Positions 1 through 8,716 of a stretch of DNA of 64,000 nucleotides are shown here, one piece after another. The position numbers were made by a program, and so were the translations under genes. Within the stretch, counting starts at the first letter, position 1. Each line of letters begins with the position of its first letter. Source of the DNA: Herbinix sp. (GTDB lineage: Bacteria > Bacillota > Clostridia > Lachnospirales > Lachnospiraceae); contig JAQSYO010000004.1 in the NCBI GenBank assembly GCA_029256105.1, positions 228,599 through 292,598 on the forward strand, given 5' to 3'. The notes under the pieces are model-generated. The model ran no database searches. It was not told the DNA's origin and saw nothing but the letters and a program-made list of their open reading frames with translations.

Positions 1-210
1 TAAATCATCCTTTACGGCACAGCTTCCATAGCTTTTACCATCTTTTAGTTTACAAGCGAAACAACTGATACAACCTTTATAACTGAGATCGTAAAGATGA
101 ATCAGTTCCGTTTCGGCTCCCTGCGAAGCAGCACCCTCAAGCGCATGCTTGAGTAGCGTAGCTGTATTCCAGTTTTTTCTTGGACTTCCGTTAAAAGCAA
201 GTACTTTCAT
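1..210 (-). CDS. NAD(P)H-dependent FMN reductase-like flavoprotein (partial)
   Basis: The reading frame starts at the ATG at 210 behind GGAGGGG and runs off the left edge, so only the first 70 codons are visible. It opens MKVLAFNGSPRKNWNT, the phosphate-binding loop of flavodoxin-fold FMN reductases. A pair of cysteine motifs, CISCFAC, follows at about residues 47-53. That combination is typical of the iron-sulfur flavoprotein / NADPH-dependent FMN reductase family, which are cytoplasmic electron-transfer enzymes. It lies 37 bp downstream of a nitroreductase on the same strand, so a small redox operon is likely. The exact electron partner cannot be told from the fragment. Confidence 0.8.
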   Translation of the reverse strand, partial: MKVLAFNGSPRKNWNTATLLKHALEGAASQGAETELIHLYDLSYKGCISCFACKLKDGKSYGSCAVKDDL

Positions 211-247
211 AAAATACCCCTCCAAATATCATAATTATCTTCCTTGA

Positions 248-796
248 TTACCTGATGTAATTTACAACATCCAGATTTCTCTTTGGCGCTGCCTGTTCTT
301 TTTCTTTAAAGCCGAAAGCAACTCCATAATAGGGTTCGTAGCCTTCCGGTATCCCTAATTTTTGTACTCCTTCTTCCTTATCAAAGTAAAACTTCAAAAG
401 CCCTAGCCAAACTGATCCGATATTCAGGCTCTCCGCAGCAAGCAACATGTTTTGTATCGCAGCGGCACAATCCGCAGTCCAAGCAATTGCATCCTTTCTC
501 CCTGATACAATAATCAACGTAGGTGCATGATAAGTAAGGTGAAAATTGGGATTTGAACCCATCTTTTTAATCCATTCAATATCAGAATTCGCCATTTCCT
601 CTTTTGTTATAACATTTATTTGCTGTAGCATATCTTGATTTTGAATAATGGTAAAATGCCATGGCTGGTCATTATGGGCAGTGGGGGCATAGATACCGGC
701 CTCAATAATCGCATCTAAGCTTTCCTGGCTTATTTGTTCTTGCTTGTAGCTTCTAACACTTCTCCTACTTTTAATTACTTTTAAAATTTCATTCAT
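248..796 (-). CDS. Nitroreductase family protein
   Basis: A 182-residue protein of the FMN-dependent nitroreductase fold. It opens with SRRSVRSYKQ, the N-terminal FMN-phosphate-binding RRSxR motif, followed by APTAHNDQPWHF, which matches the family's ApSaxNxQPW signature. The C-terminal part contains the IGSVWLGLL segment. These cytoplasmic enzymes reduce nitro compounds, quinones or related electron acceptors with NAD(P)H. The ATG at 796 follows AGGGAGATTATCA. The gene is divergent from an ArsR-type regulator at 1016, which may control it. Its substrate is unknown. Confidence 0.88.
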   Translation of the reverse strand: MNEILKVIKSRRSVRSYKQEQISQESLDAIIEAGIYAPTAHNDQPWHFTIIQNQDMLQQINVITKEEMANSDIEWIKKMGSNPNFHLTYHAPTLIIVSGRKDAIAWTADCAAAIQNMLLAAESLNIGSVWLGLLKFYFDKEEGVQKLGIPEGYEPYYGVAFGFKEKEQAAPKRNLDVVNYIR

Positions 797-919
797 TGAT
801 AATCTCCCTATCGTATGATATTAATATCTGCGTAGTACTTCCTTTAAATTTTCCTATGTCCAAACTACCAAATTCTGTAAATCAACATTTTTGTTAATTT
901 TGTACTTACTAACATGGTT

Positions 920-947
920 CAATAGTTCAAATATTATTTAACTATTT
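920..947. promoter_or_regulatory. Inverted repeat in the nitroreductase/arsR divergent promoter region
   Basis: The arms AATAGTT (921-927) and AACTATT (940-946) flank a 12-nt AT-rich centre in the 219-bp gap between the two divergent genes. The size and position suit an ArsR-family operator, but assignment to the adjacent regulator is inference. Confidence 0.35.
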
Positions 948-1015
948 TAATATATCATATAATATGGTATACTACAAGAATATAATACTCTATAATTCAC
1001 TTAGGAGGTAGAACT

Positions 1016-1315
1016 ATGAGGGAATTGTTTCATCCCACAATTGATCAACTGTGTTTATCCATGATATTAAATGCCCTTGGGGATCCCATTCGTCTTAATA
1101 TTATAAAGAATCTAGCAATTCAGCGCGAAACAACTTGTGCATGTTGCAACATAAATTTAACCAAATCCGCTCTTTCCCATCATTTCAAAGTTCTACGGGA
1201 AGCAGGGTTGATAAATGTAAGAATTGACGGAAAACAGCGATTTCTATCCATTCGATACGACGATTTGGAAGGCAGGTTTCCCGGTTTATTGAATACAATC
1301 ATAAACTGCCTGTAG
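1016..1315 (+). CDS. ArsR family winged-helix transcriptional regulator
   Basis: A 99-residue protein with a single winged-helix DNA-binding domain. ALGDPIRLNIIKNL is the classic ArsR first helix, and LTKSALSHHFKVLREAGLI is the recognition-helix region. A cysteine cluster TCACC just before the recognition helix sits where ArsR/SmtB sensors keep metal or thiol ligands, so metal or redox sensing is possible but unproven. The ATG at 1016 follows GGAGGTAGAACT. It is divergent from the nitroreductase, which is the obvious candidate target. Confidence 0.88.
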   Translation: MRELFHPTIDQLCLSMILNALGDPIRLNIIKNLAIQRETTCACCNINLTKSALSHHFKVLREAGLINVRIDGKQRFLSIRYDDLEGRFPGLLNTIINCL

Positions 1316-1448
1316 ATGGTAGTACCCTAATTTATTTTCTAAAGTAAATTGACAATCATGAATACACTTCCTGTGTAATGCCAGAGTAACAGATTGCTAT
1401 AAGAATGCATATGATTTATATAGAAGTAAACAATTGTGGAGAATTATG

Positions 1449-1937
1449 ATGGCAAATTTTCAATCTTATTACGGGATGATTACTATGATTAGTGATTTCT
1501 GGACAGGAAATGAACAAACAACAGGATGCTATAAATTTATGTCTGTGGAAAATACAAATGGAGGCGTGGTAAATTTCGTAGTGAGACCAGATACTTACTT
1601 TGTAGACCATATAATGATGACCGAAGGTGATATGGTAATCGGATTCTATGATGCAAATCTCCCCGTTCCTTTGATATACCCACCACAATATCAAGCAATT
1701 GTTATGGCTAAAACATCACAACAGCAAAATGTGAAAGTAGACTATTTTAATTCTGAATTGTTAAGTAATGATGGTACTCTAAAATTAAATATTTCCCCTA
1801 CTACCTTAATACTTTTGGAAAACGGTCAACACTTTACTGGAAATCCTGCAAACCGGAATTTAATCGTTGTCTATGGTGCAACCACTAGAAGTATACCCGC
1901 CCAAACCACACCATATCAGATTATAGTTATGTGTTAG
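1449..1937 (+). CDS. Conserved hypothetical protein, probably beta-rich
   Basis: About 162 residues, not assigned to a named family. The protein has no signal peptide or membrane segment and looks beta-rich, with features such as GFYDANLPVPLIYPPQY and GNPANRNLIVVYGATT. The middle is hydrophilic and polar (Gln/Asn rich). A TTG at 1434 is in frame, but GGAG at 1438-1441 is correctly spaced for the ATG at 1449 (or 1446), so the later start is preferred. It stands alone between convergent or unrelated genes. I have an impression of similar proteins in clostridial genomes but do not assign a function. Confidence 0.7.
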   Translation: MANFQSYYGMITMISDFWTGNEQTTGCYKFMSVENTNGGVVNFVVRPDTYFVDHIMMTEGDMVIGFYDANLPVPLIYPPQYQAIVMAKTSQQQNVKVDYFNSELLSNDGTLKLNISPTTLILLENGQHFTGNPANRNLIVVYGATTRSIPAQTTPYQIIVMC

Positions 1938-2060
1938 ATATTTAAGAAACTTTAATATTTTTAGATTGGATGCATCAATTAAGTCGCTTCAATATACCGT
2001 CTCATCCTAGTAAAGTTTTGTAGGCTGATTATTTATATATTACGATGCTTTTTATACGCT

Positions 2061-2819
2061 TTATATTAAAAGTTTTAAAGCTGCTATTGCTGTCATGACA
2101 ATAACCAGATAGCGAAAATATTTCTCATTAATTTTTTTTAATATAAAAAATCCCAAGATAGCACCAATCGTAATTATTGGTATCATCAAAACAGTGATGG
2201 TCAATGACTTTATTCCAATATTGTGCCATACAAAAATTTGAAGCGGTATCTTTGTAAAGTTGATAATAAAGAAAAACCAAGCATTTGTTCCCATAAAGTT
2301 GTTTTTCTTAAAACCTAGTGCTAATAAATAGACACTAAAAATCGGACCAGCTGCATTTCCAATCATGGAAGCGAAACCACTAAGTATTCCTACAAGGATA
2401 TAAAACCAAGCATCACTTGGCACAATGAAATTTTTACCCTTCTTTTCTGTATAAACTAAAATACTCAAACAAAATAGGACAATGACTCCAATCAACATTA
2501 CAAATGTCTTATCACTAATATAATTACCAACAATGACGCCTAACGCCAGTCCAATAAATGCCCATGGCAAAGGCGTTATGACATTTCTCCACTCCACACT
2601 CCGGCGATAATATAGTATCGCAAAGATATCTCCCACTAATAGCATGGGTAACATAATTCCTGTAGAATCCCTACCACCGAAGGCACTGGCAAGAATAGGT
2701 ATAGCCAACATCATAACTCCACCAATTCCTGTCTTTGAAAATCCAATTAAAAAGGCTGTAATAATAACCGTTATCCACTGTATCAAATTTAAATCTAGCA
2801 TTTGAATAAAAGAACTCAT
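2061..2819 (-). CDS. TSUP family transporter (TauE/SafE type)
   Basis: A 252-residue polytopic membrane protein with about eight hydrophobic segments arranged as two similar halves. The first half carries FSKTGIGGVMMLAIPILA and the second GFASMIGNAAGPIFSVYLLA, the duplicated glycine-rich signatures of the sulfite exporter TauE/SafE (TSUP) family. Members export or import small sulfur-containing or organic anions such as sulfite, taurine breakdown products or sulfonates. The substrate cannot be assigned here because no sulfur-metabolism gene is adjacent. Confidence 0.85.
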   Translation of the reverse strand: MSSFIQMLDLNLIQWITVIITAFLIGFSKTGIGGVMMLAIPILASAFGGRDSTGIMLPMLLVGDIFAILYYRRSVEWRNVITPLPWAFIGLALGVIVGNYISDKTFVMLIGVIVLFCLSILVYTEKKGKNFIVPSDAWFYILVGILSGFASMIGNAAGPIFSVYLLALGFKKNNFMGTNAWFFFIINFTKIPLQIFVWHNIGIKSLTITVLMIPIITIGAILGFFILKKINEKYFRYLVIVMTAIAALKLLI

Positions 2820-2885
2820 TTTTCTACTCCCATTCTCTTTTGTGATTCAACTTCACTTACAAGTTTAATTAATAATGCTCTTAAT

Positions 2886-3716
2886 TTATATTTTAGTTAC
2901 TAAAGTATCAATCTCATTATGAAGCTCCTCCAGAATTTGATAAGCTTTTTCTGTATTTCCATCTGCAAGTAGCTTATAGGAAGCATTAACTCTTATTTCC
3001 ATATCAATTGGCTTTCGTATAAGATTATTAACACCTTTTAGAGCTCCTTTTTCATTCATTAAATAACAGCCGTTTAGAGCAAACACTACCTCAACCCATG
3101 AGCAAACTGCTTTAAAAACAGAACCTAAGGCATAGTTAATATCACCTCTAAATGCTGCTTTTCTCCCACAAGAAATAGAAAACCAAGCTTCCCATAAGAA
3201 TTTCTTTATCACAGCTTCACTCATTTGAGGTGAATACTGACCCTTTGAGTAGAGCAGATCCTTCAGCTTATTAAGCGCCATCGTTTCATCCTGCCATAAT
3301 AGCTTACAGTAATTTGTTTCAGCTGCGTATATCGTATTGACAAAACCGAAAGGGTGACCTGCCTGATAATCAATTGTTATATTCCCTTCAATGCAATCCA
3401 GCACAACTTTTTCAACTTGTTTAATATCTCGGAGAAGAATATCCACTTGTGTACTCTGGACGGTTAACCATGCTCCTCCGTTAATCCACGGCCCCCATTG
3501 ACCTGGGAGACTTAATAAGTCATCTTTGTGTTCATCATCCAATTCTTTCAAACATTGTGCAAGAGCAACGATATCCAATTTATCTGTATCGTAATAAAGT
3601 CCTATATCATAATCGGATTTAGTATCCGCTGTTCCCCTGCTTTGAGAACCGCCAAGAGCAATAGCTTTAACTCCTTGAATTCTAGATAAAGGTATGACAA
3701 TATTATTTAATTGCAT
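2886..3716 (-). CDS. Nucleotidyltransferase domain protein
   Basis: A 276-residue cytoplasmic protein whose N-terminus carries the pol-beta-like nucleotidyltransferase signature: GGSQSRG at about residues 22-28 followed by SDYDIGLYYD, where the two aspartates coordinate metal. DILLRD supplies a plausible third acidic residue. The remaining two thirds is alpha-helical, as in aminoglycoside and lincosamide nucleotidyltransferase-like proteins. It may modify a small molecule or a protein. There is no direct evidence that it is a resistance enzyme. The start is supported by TAGGAGGTAATAT before the ATG. Confidence 0.8.
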   Translation of the reverse strand: MQLNNIVIPLSRIQGVKAIALGGSQSRGTADTKSDYDIGLYYDTDKLDIVALAQCLKELDDEHKDDLLSLPGQWGPWINGGAWLTVQSTQVDILLRDIKQVEKVVLDCIEGNITIDYQAGHPFGFVNTIYAAETNYCKLLWQDETMALNKLKDLLYSKGQYSPQMSEAVIKKFLWEAWFSISCGRKAAFRGDINYALGSVFKAVCSWVEVVFALNGCYLMNEKGALKGVNNLIRKPIDMEIRVNASYKLLADGNTEKAYQILEELHNEIDTLVTKI

Positions 3717-3749
3717 ATATTACCTCCTATAATTACATTAACCATTGTA

Positions 3750-3883
3750 TATGACATTAATACTTTATCCATCTCATATGACATAATACTTTACCCACCT
3801 CATATGAACATTATTACTTTATCCATCTCATATGACATAATACTTTACCCACCTCATATGACATTATTACTTTATCCATCTCA
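3750..3883. repeat. AT-rich minisatellite, five alternating 26-28 bp units
   Basis: Tandem units begin at 3750, 3777, 3803, 3831 and 3857 (27, 26, 28, 26 and 27 bp). They alternate between a CTTTATCCATCTCA-ending and a CTTTACCCACCTCA-ending version, giving a higher-order period of about 54 bp. There are no unique spacers, so this is not a CRISPR array. It lies just upstream of the nucleotidyltransferase gene (start 3716). Confidence 0.95.
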
Positions 3884-4033
3884 TATAATATTCGTTTACA
3901 TTATAATATCATCTTTATATCAAAATTTCCAGTTCGAAAGATCAAGTAATTATGTTGTTCCATTATTTACTTAAAAATAAGATCAAATTTATTGAAGGTT
4001 TCTTATAACTCATCTCCTTAGAAACAATTAAAA

Positions 4034-4077
4034 ATCTCCCCATTGGACACATCACATAGTGAGAGGTGCGGGGAGAC
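4034..4077. terminator. Bidirectional hairpin terminator
   Basis: TCTCCCC at 4035-4041 pairs with GGGGAGA at 4070-4076. On the minus strand the stem is followed by ATTTTTAATT. It lies 61 bp past the stop of the sugar permease gene (4138) and probably ends that operon. Confidence 0.75.
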
Positions 4078-4137
4078 TTTATTTATATAATATTTAATTT
4101 CTTGTTTAAATCTAAAATAATTTCTATTATGTCCAAA

Positions 4138-4986
4138 TTATTCCTTCACACCGCCCAATGCAACGCCTGCTATTATATACTTAGACAATGCGAAATATAC
4201 CACAAATAGTGGTAACACCGTCAGCGATAATCCTAAATACACTGAGCCAAACTCAGTTTTATAGATATCACCTCTCAGTAGACTTACCATTATCGGCATT
4301 GTATATTTATCCTTGTCAGTAAGTAAGATCAACGGCATAAACAGATTGTTCCAACTACCTACAAACGAAAAAATCGCCTGCGTCGCGATAGCGGGTTTCA
4401 TTATTGGTATAATAATCCTATTGAAGATATTAAATTCACCAGCACCGTCAATACGTGCTGAATTTACAATATCAATTTGTAGTGAGGCTAGTAAGTATTG
4501 TCGCATAAAGAACACCGTTGCAGGTGCTGCGATCGCAGGCAATATTAGTGGTAAAAAATTATTTGTCATATGAATGCTATACATAAACTGGTAAAATCCG
4601 ATACTTGTTACCTGTGCTGGTATCATCATTATAGCCAATATAAACGAGAAAAAAGGTTGACGCAACCTCCAGTCATAGACTATTAAGGCATATGCAGTAA
4701 GTGACGAGAAATACACCGTAAGGCCTGTTACTCCTCCGGAGATTATCATCGAATTAATGAATCCTTTCACCGGATTAAAGCTCTTACCAATCAGTACTTG
4801 TAAATTGCTCAATAAATACTTCGAAGGCAATAGTGATATTGCATGCTGCTGTATCTCGAATGTTCCGCGTGTAGCATTCATAAACATAATCCAAAACGGT
4901 AATACGCTTAAAATCACCAAGAAAATGCAGACAACGTAAATAACTATTCTCATTATTAAACGGGAGATGTTTTTTCCATGACTCAT
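4138..4986 (-). CDS. Carbohydrate ABC transporter permease, MalG-like (CUT1)
   Basis: A 282-residue inner-membrane permease with six predicted membrane segments. The cytoplasmic EAA loop, ARIDGAGEFNIFNRIIIPIM, has the EAA-x3-G-type signature that docks with the ATPase. The final VALGGVKE C-terminus is typical of MalG/UgpE-like subunits. It is the last gene of a binding protein-permease-permease operon and overlaps the preceding permease by 4 bp (ATGA), implying translational coupling. No ATPase is encoded nearby, so a shared MsmX/UgpC-type ATPase is likely. The sugar is unknown. Confidence 0.92.
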   Translation of the reverse strand: MSHGKNISRLIMRIVIYVVCIFLVILSVLPFWIMFMNATRGTFEIQQHAISLLPSKYLLSNLQVLIGKSFNPVKGFINSMIISGGVTGLTVYFSSLTAYALIVYDWRLRQPFFSFILAIMMIPAQVTSIGFYQFMYSIHMTNNFLPLILPAIAAPATVFFMRQYLLASLQIDIVNSARIDGAGEFNIFNRIIIPIMKPAIATQAIFSFVGSWNNLFMPLILLTDKDKYTMPIMVSLLRGDIYKTEFGSVYLGLSLTVLPLFVVYFALSKYIIAGVALGGVKE

Positions 4987-5963
4987 GTTGACGACCCCCT
5001 TGCTGCCTTCTTAGCTTTTTTAATTGATTTCATATAGGCTTTCTTTTCTTTATTAAGCTGTGCTGCGTATTTGTCACGCATAATATAGAATACGATAGAC
5101 GATAGTATCGCAATAATAATAAACATAATCATACTTGCTGCTGAAGCGCGGTTATACATGTAGCTTCCACTAAATGCTTGATTATAAATGAATACACTTG
5201 TCGTAAGTGTAGCACTGTCTGGACCACCTTGTAAAAACATTTTTGGAATATCGAACATTTGTAAACCGCCGATCATACTCGTAATCAGCGTATAGACCAG
5301 TATCGTCCTCACGTTCGGAAGGGTTATACGGAAGAACGTTTGAATACCTGATGCACCGTCTACCTCCGCCGCCTCAAAAAGTTCAGGGTTCATACCTAAA
5401 ACACCCGATATAAGCACTATCATTGTATACCCGTACCACATCCAGAATTGGATGAAGGCCACGATTCCCCTTGCTGTCCACTTATTGATAAGAAAATTCA
5501 CCGCTTCATCGGACAAGCCAAGTGTCTTGTAAATGTCGTTGACAGGTCCCATCGGGTAACCAAACAACGAGTTAAACAATATAGCTATCGTTGCAGCCGT
5601 TATTATATTCGGCATATAGAACAATACTTTAAATGCACCCTGACCCTTTACCTTGCGCCGATTATTGGTAAACCATGCGGTGAGAAGAAGCGCAAGTAGG
5701 ATTTGTGGAACGAAGTTGAATATCCAAATGATAGCCGTATTTGATAATGACTTCTGAAAAGATGGGTTTTTTAAAATCAGAACGAAATTCTGAAATGGAT
5801 TTTCTAAGAAATGAAAATCTGTTCTACCCATGCCTTTGAAATCGGTAAAACCAATAACGATGGTATAAATTGTGGGATATAATGAAAAAATAAGGAACGC
5901 AAGCACAAAAGGTATGCAAAAAATATACCCGTATTTAGCGTAGCTAACACTCTTACGTCGCAT
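4983..5963 (-). CDS. Carbohydrate ABC transporter permease, MalF-like (CUT1)
   Basis: A 326-residue permease. It begins YGYIFCIPFVLAFLIFSLYP, the conserved first membrane segment of MalF/UgpA-like sugar permeases. Later it carries the EAA loop EAAEVDGASGIQTFFRITLP (about residues 197-216). The C-terminal tail is very basic (SIKKAKKAARGSS). It forms the transport channel together with the downstream MalG-like subunit. A 173-bp gap with two strong hairpins separates it from the upstream binding protein gene, which suggests graded expression within one transcript. Confidence 0.92.
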   Translation of the reverse strand: MRRKSVSYAKYGYIFCIPFVLAFLIFSLYPTIYTIVIGFTDFKGMGRTDFHFLENPFQNFVLILKNPSFQKSLSNTAIIWIFNFVPQILLALLLTAWFTNNRRKVKGQGAFKVLFYMPNIITAATIAILFNSLFGYPMGPVNDIYKTLGLSDEAVNFLINKWTARGIVAFIQFWMWYGYTMIVLISGVLGMNPELFEAAEVDGASGIQTFFRITLPNVRTILVYTLITSMIGGLQMFDIPKMFLQGGPDSATLTTSVFIYNQAFSGSYMYNRASAASMIMFIIIAILSSIVFYIMRDKYAAQLNKEKKAYMKSIKKAKKAARGSST

Positions 5964-6017
5964 AAGCGTTCACCTCCAGTAAATTAGTAATTTTTATTTG
6001 TAATAATGAAACATAGA

Positions 6018-6123
6018 GATTATGCAAGCTTGCTTGCATAATCGATTGGAGCAAAAGATCATGATTGCTTCCATTTGCGTTATAAATTTCAGGGGCGGTC
6101 GAAAAGTCATCCTCCCACCCCTG
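6018..6123 (-). promoter_or_regulatory. Two intra-operon hairpins between binding protein and permeases
   Basis: A perfect 12-bp inverted repeat (6018-6029 with 6032-6043) and a 9-bp GC-rich stem (6090-6098 with 6115-6123) fill the gap after the binding-protein stop. Neither is followed by a clear T-run. They probably stabilise the upstream mRNA or cause partial termination, so the binding protein would exceed the permeases. That role is inferred. Confidence 0.6.
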
Positions 6124-6136
6124 ATTACAGGTTAAA

Positions 6137-7549
6137 TTATTCTACAACAACGTCAAGATTATCAGATACATCTTGTTTAAAGTCGGCAATAGCCTGTTCA
6201 CGTGTTTTATTCCCAGCAGTGTACTCTCGTACCTGATTACGCCAGTAGGTGTTGATTGATTCGTCATATTGTGTTAAATTCTTTCCAGTTGCAAATTGAC
6301 CAGCAGGAACGAATACATCAAACATATTCTGTCCGCCTAAGAATTTAAGTGAACCGTCAGATTTCTTCATAACTGTACCGGAAGCAACAGTATCTTTTGT
6401 TCCATCAGGTCCGTTAAGGGTACCATTTGCCCAGAAATACTGGAGTCCAGTTTCAGAGCTATCAAGTGTAATCCACTCAATGATGTCACCAACAGCAGCT
6501 TTAACCTTGCTGTCCTTGTTAGCGAGAACATAGGAACCGCCCCAGAAGAAGCCAACTGGTGATTCAGCTACAGCCCAGTCACCGTAGGTACCTTCGCCAG
6601 GTTGCGTACCGCCGGAATTGCCAGCCATAACATAGTTAATAAGCCATGCAGGACCGAAGAAACCGAAGATCTTCTGTGCGCCAGCATCTTTCATATCAGC
6701 AAACCAAGCATCTTGCCAGTCTGTTGTATCATTGTGATAACCGTTATCCTTGAGTTTTTTGGAAAGGTCTAAGAATGCTTCACGCTTAGGATCGATGAAA
6801 AGTTTACCATCAACAATCCAAGGCTTCTCGGAGCTGTTCTCAACAGCGTGCCATATATCACCATCGCCAGAGACAATACCATAGCCTTTTGCTTTCAACT
6901 CAGCTGCTGCTGCGAAGAACTTATCCCAACCAGGACCGATTTTGTCTTTGATGGTAGCAGAATCGTCTGTGCCCCAGACATCTTTCGCGATGGATCTACG
7001 ATAGATATACGCGCCACCTGTCGCCTGATAACCTAGACCAACAAGCTTACCATCCGGATTTGTTCCGATGTCGATTGTATACTGAGCGATGTCAGCTTCT
7101 TTAAGTTTAGCCGCTACATCTATGCCGAGGTCTTCATAAGGAGCAGCATACTTGTATGCGTCGCCTTGTGTATACTTCAGTACAAATGCACCTTCTGCAA
7201 CAAATATGTCAGGTGCATCTGCTCCGCCGGCTGCAAGAGCAGCGTCGAGAGCGGGTTGATAAGCACCCTCTGTAGTAGCAATAATGGTTGTTTTGATTTC
7301 ATAAGGAAAATCAGGGTGAAGTTCCTTATACTTATCGAGCATTTTAGGAACTTCGTCGGTGAAGCTCCAAAGGTTAATGACTTTGACATCTGGATCGTTG
7401 GTAGCTTCCGGCGCAGCTACTGTCGTTGGTGTTTCCTCAGTAGGACTTTTAGTCGGTGAGTCTGTGGTGTTGTCAGCTTTGCCGCATCCTGTTAATGTCA
7501 TAGACATAACGAATACGCAAGCGAGTAATAAAGCTAAAATACGTTTCAT
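6137..7549 (-). CDS. Carbohydrate ABC transporter substrate-binding lipoprotein (family 1)
   Basis: A 470-residue lipoprotein. A short signal peptide with lipobox LTGC (cysteine at about residue 22) is followed by a low-complexity Thr/Pro/Ser linker. The body is a large solute-binding domain of the extracellular solute-binding family 1 type (VINLWSFTDEVPKMLDKY, GVNGP-like aromatic patches, many tryptophans for sugar stacking). A TTG 15 bp upstream is in frame, but GAGGAGG lies 6 bp before the ATG at 7549, so that start is chosen. It is the first gene of the operon with two CUT1 permeases. The ligand cannot be named. Confidence 0.9.
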   Translation of the reverse strand: MKRILALLLACVFVMSMTLTGCGKADNTTDSPTKSPTEETPTTVAAPEATNDPDVKVINLWSFTDEVPKMLDKYKELHPDFPYEIKTTIIATTEGAYQPALDAALAAGGADAPDIFVAEGAFVLKYTQGDAYKYAAPYEDLGIDVAAKLKEADIAQYTIDIGTNPDGKLVGLGYQATGGAYIYRRSIAKDVWGTDDSATIKDKIGPGWDKFFAAAAELKAKGYGIVSGDGDIWHAVENSSEKPWIVDGKLFIDPKREAFLDLSKKLKDNGYHNDTTDWQDAWFADMKDAGAQKIFGFFGPAWLINYVMAGNSGGTQPGEGTYGDWAVAESPVGFFWGGSYVLANKDSKVKAAVGDIIEWITLDSSETGLQYFWANGTLNGPDGTKDTVASGTVMKKSDGSLKFLGGQNMFDVFVPAGQFATGKNLTQYDESINTYWRNQVREYTAGNKTREQAIADFKQDVSDNLDVVVE

Positions 7550-7855
7550 AGTTACCCTCCTCAAATTTTGTAAAATTATAGTTTACTTTAGAATTATATC
7601 CGATAACTTTCAGACAGGCTCCTTGGTTTTTGCTATCTTCTTATCAAATATTGCTAATCTCATCATTTTTTGTGTATAATATACAATTTTTAAAATTTCA
7701 TCCATATTTTTACTGCTGTTTTTCATAAGTAAACTAATTTTAGTACTACAATAATTGGTAATATTTGATAATTATGCAGAACCTATATAAAAATATGTTG
7801 TCCAAATAATTAAAAAATATACAATTTTGATATTACACGATATTGTGGTACAGTT
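7550..7855. other. Intergenic region with operon promoter, palindrome
   Basis: This 306-bp AT-rich gap lies upstream of the binding-protein gene. It contains a 13-bp palindrome, TGTATAATATACA, at 7673-7685. It also holds two TATAAT-like boxes on the minus strand (7575-7580 and 7593-7598), but no convincing -35 partner was found. The adjacent AraC protein may act here. Confidence 0.4.
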
Positions 7856-8716
7856 CTATATTTCGTAAAGTGATTTATACTCTGAGGGAGTGCAACGATT
7901 TTTGGCTTTAAACACACGATTAAACGTCGCTAGGCTGCTAAAGCCTGATTTCATAGCAATTTGCATAATAGATAAATCAGGCTCAATCATTAATTTCTCA
8001 GCAAATATGATTCTTTGGTTAATTAAATAATCATAACAGGATATGTTCATTATTTTCTTAAAAAGGCGCGCAAAATGATATTTACTAAAGCCTGCTATTT
8101 TTGCAATGTCTTCCATCTTTATATTCTCGGTGCAATGTTCATTAATGTAATTGCATACATTAAAAAACAAATCAACGTATTCATGCTGTTTTTGGTTTTT
8201 CATTTTTGAGAACATATCATTTCTATTAATATAATTCCTTCCTAGCGTGGTAAAAAAACGGATGAGCATCGAATAAGCCGAGGCTTCTCTAAAGGGCTGC
8301 GTTGAAAAATATTCCTCAGTAATATTCAGAATAAGCGATGAAAGCTCTTTATGTATATCGGGCATTGAAGCAGGAGTAACGGTTACGCATGGACGGAACA
8401 TATGAAATGCTGAATCGAAACCATACAGGCTATAGAAAAGAGCACTGTCAAACTGCAGTATGATTCGATAACCGATGGGTGGGGCATATAACTGATGCAG
8501 TTCACCCGGTGGGATAATGATAATATCTTCCGGATTCAGATTGTATATTGTTTCATTTATGAAGACCTTATAACTATTCTCAATGGGCATAATGATTTCA
8601 TAGTCCATATGCCAGTGTTGCGGGTAATCTTCATACTCCTTGTTCAGATAGATTCGAATTTTAAAATCCCCGTGGTAATCCACAAATTCATGAATTCCAT
8701 TTAAAATTTCAATCAA
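7856..8716 (-). CDS. AraC family transcriptional regulator
   Basis: A 286-residue regulator. The N-terminal half is a cupin-like sensing domain (HWHMDYEIIMPIE, IIIPPGELHQLYAPP). The C-terminal 100 residues hold the two AraC helix-turn-helix motifs, from MEDIAKIAGFSKYHFARLFK to IAMKSGFSSLATFNRVFKA and TPSEYKSL. The start codon is TTG, supported by AGGAGG eight bases upstream and by no alternative ATG nearby. It lies immediately upstream of a sugar ABC operon on the same strand, so activation of that operon in response to its sugar is the likely job. Confidence 0.9.
   Translation of the reverse strand: MIEILNGIHEFVDYHGDFKIRIYLNKEYEDYPQHWHMDYEIIMPIENSYKVFINETIYNLNPEDIIIIPPGELHQLYAPPIGYRIILQFDSALFYSLYGFDSAFHMFRPCVTVTPASMPDIHKELSSLILNITEEYFSTQPFREASAYSMLIRFFTTLGRNYINRNDMFSKMKNQKQHEYVDLFFNVCNYINEHCTENIKMEDIAKIAGFSKYHFARLFKKIMNISCYDYLINQRIIFAEKLMIEPDLSIMQIAMKSGFSSLATFNRVFKAKNRCTPSEYKSLYEI

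Noticed and set aside
3750..3883. CRISPR-like array
   Set aside because: The units follow each other directly with no unique spacers, and no cas genes are present. It is a minisatellite.
3711..3974. 87-codon plus-strand ORF over the repeat
   Set aside because: It is created by the tandem repeat and its start overlaps the nucleotidyltransferase start on the other strand.
7359..7679. 106-codon plus-strand ORF
   Set aside because: It is antisense to the signal peptide and linker of the sugar-binding lipoprotein and has no ribosome site.
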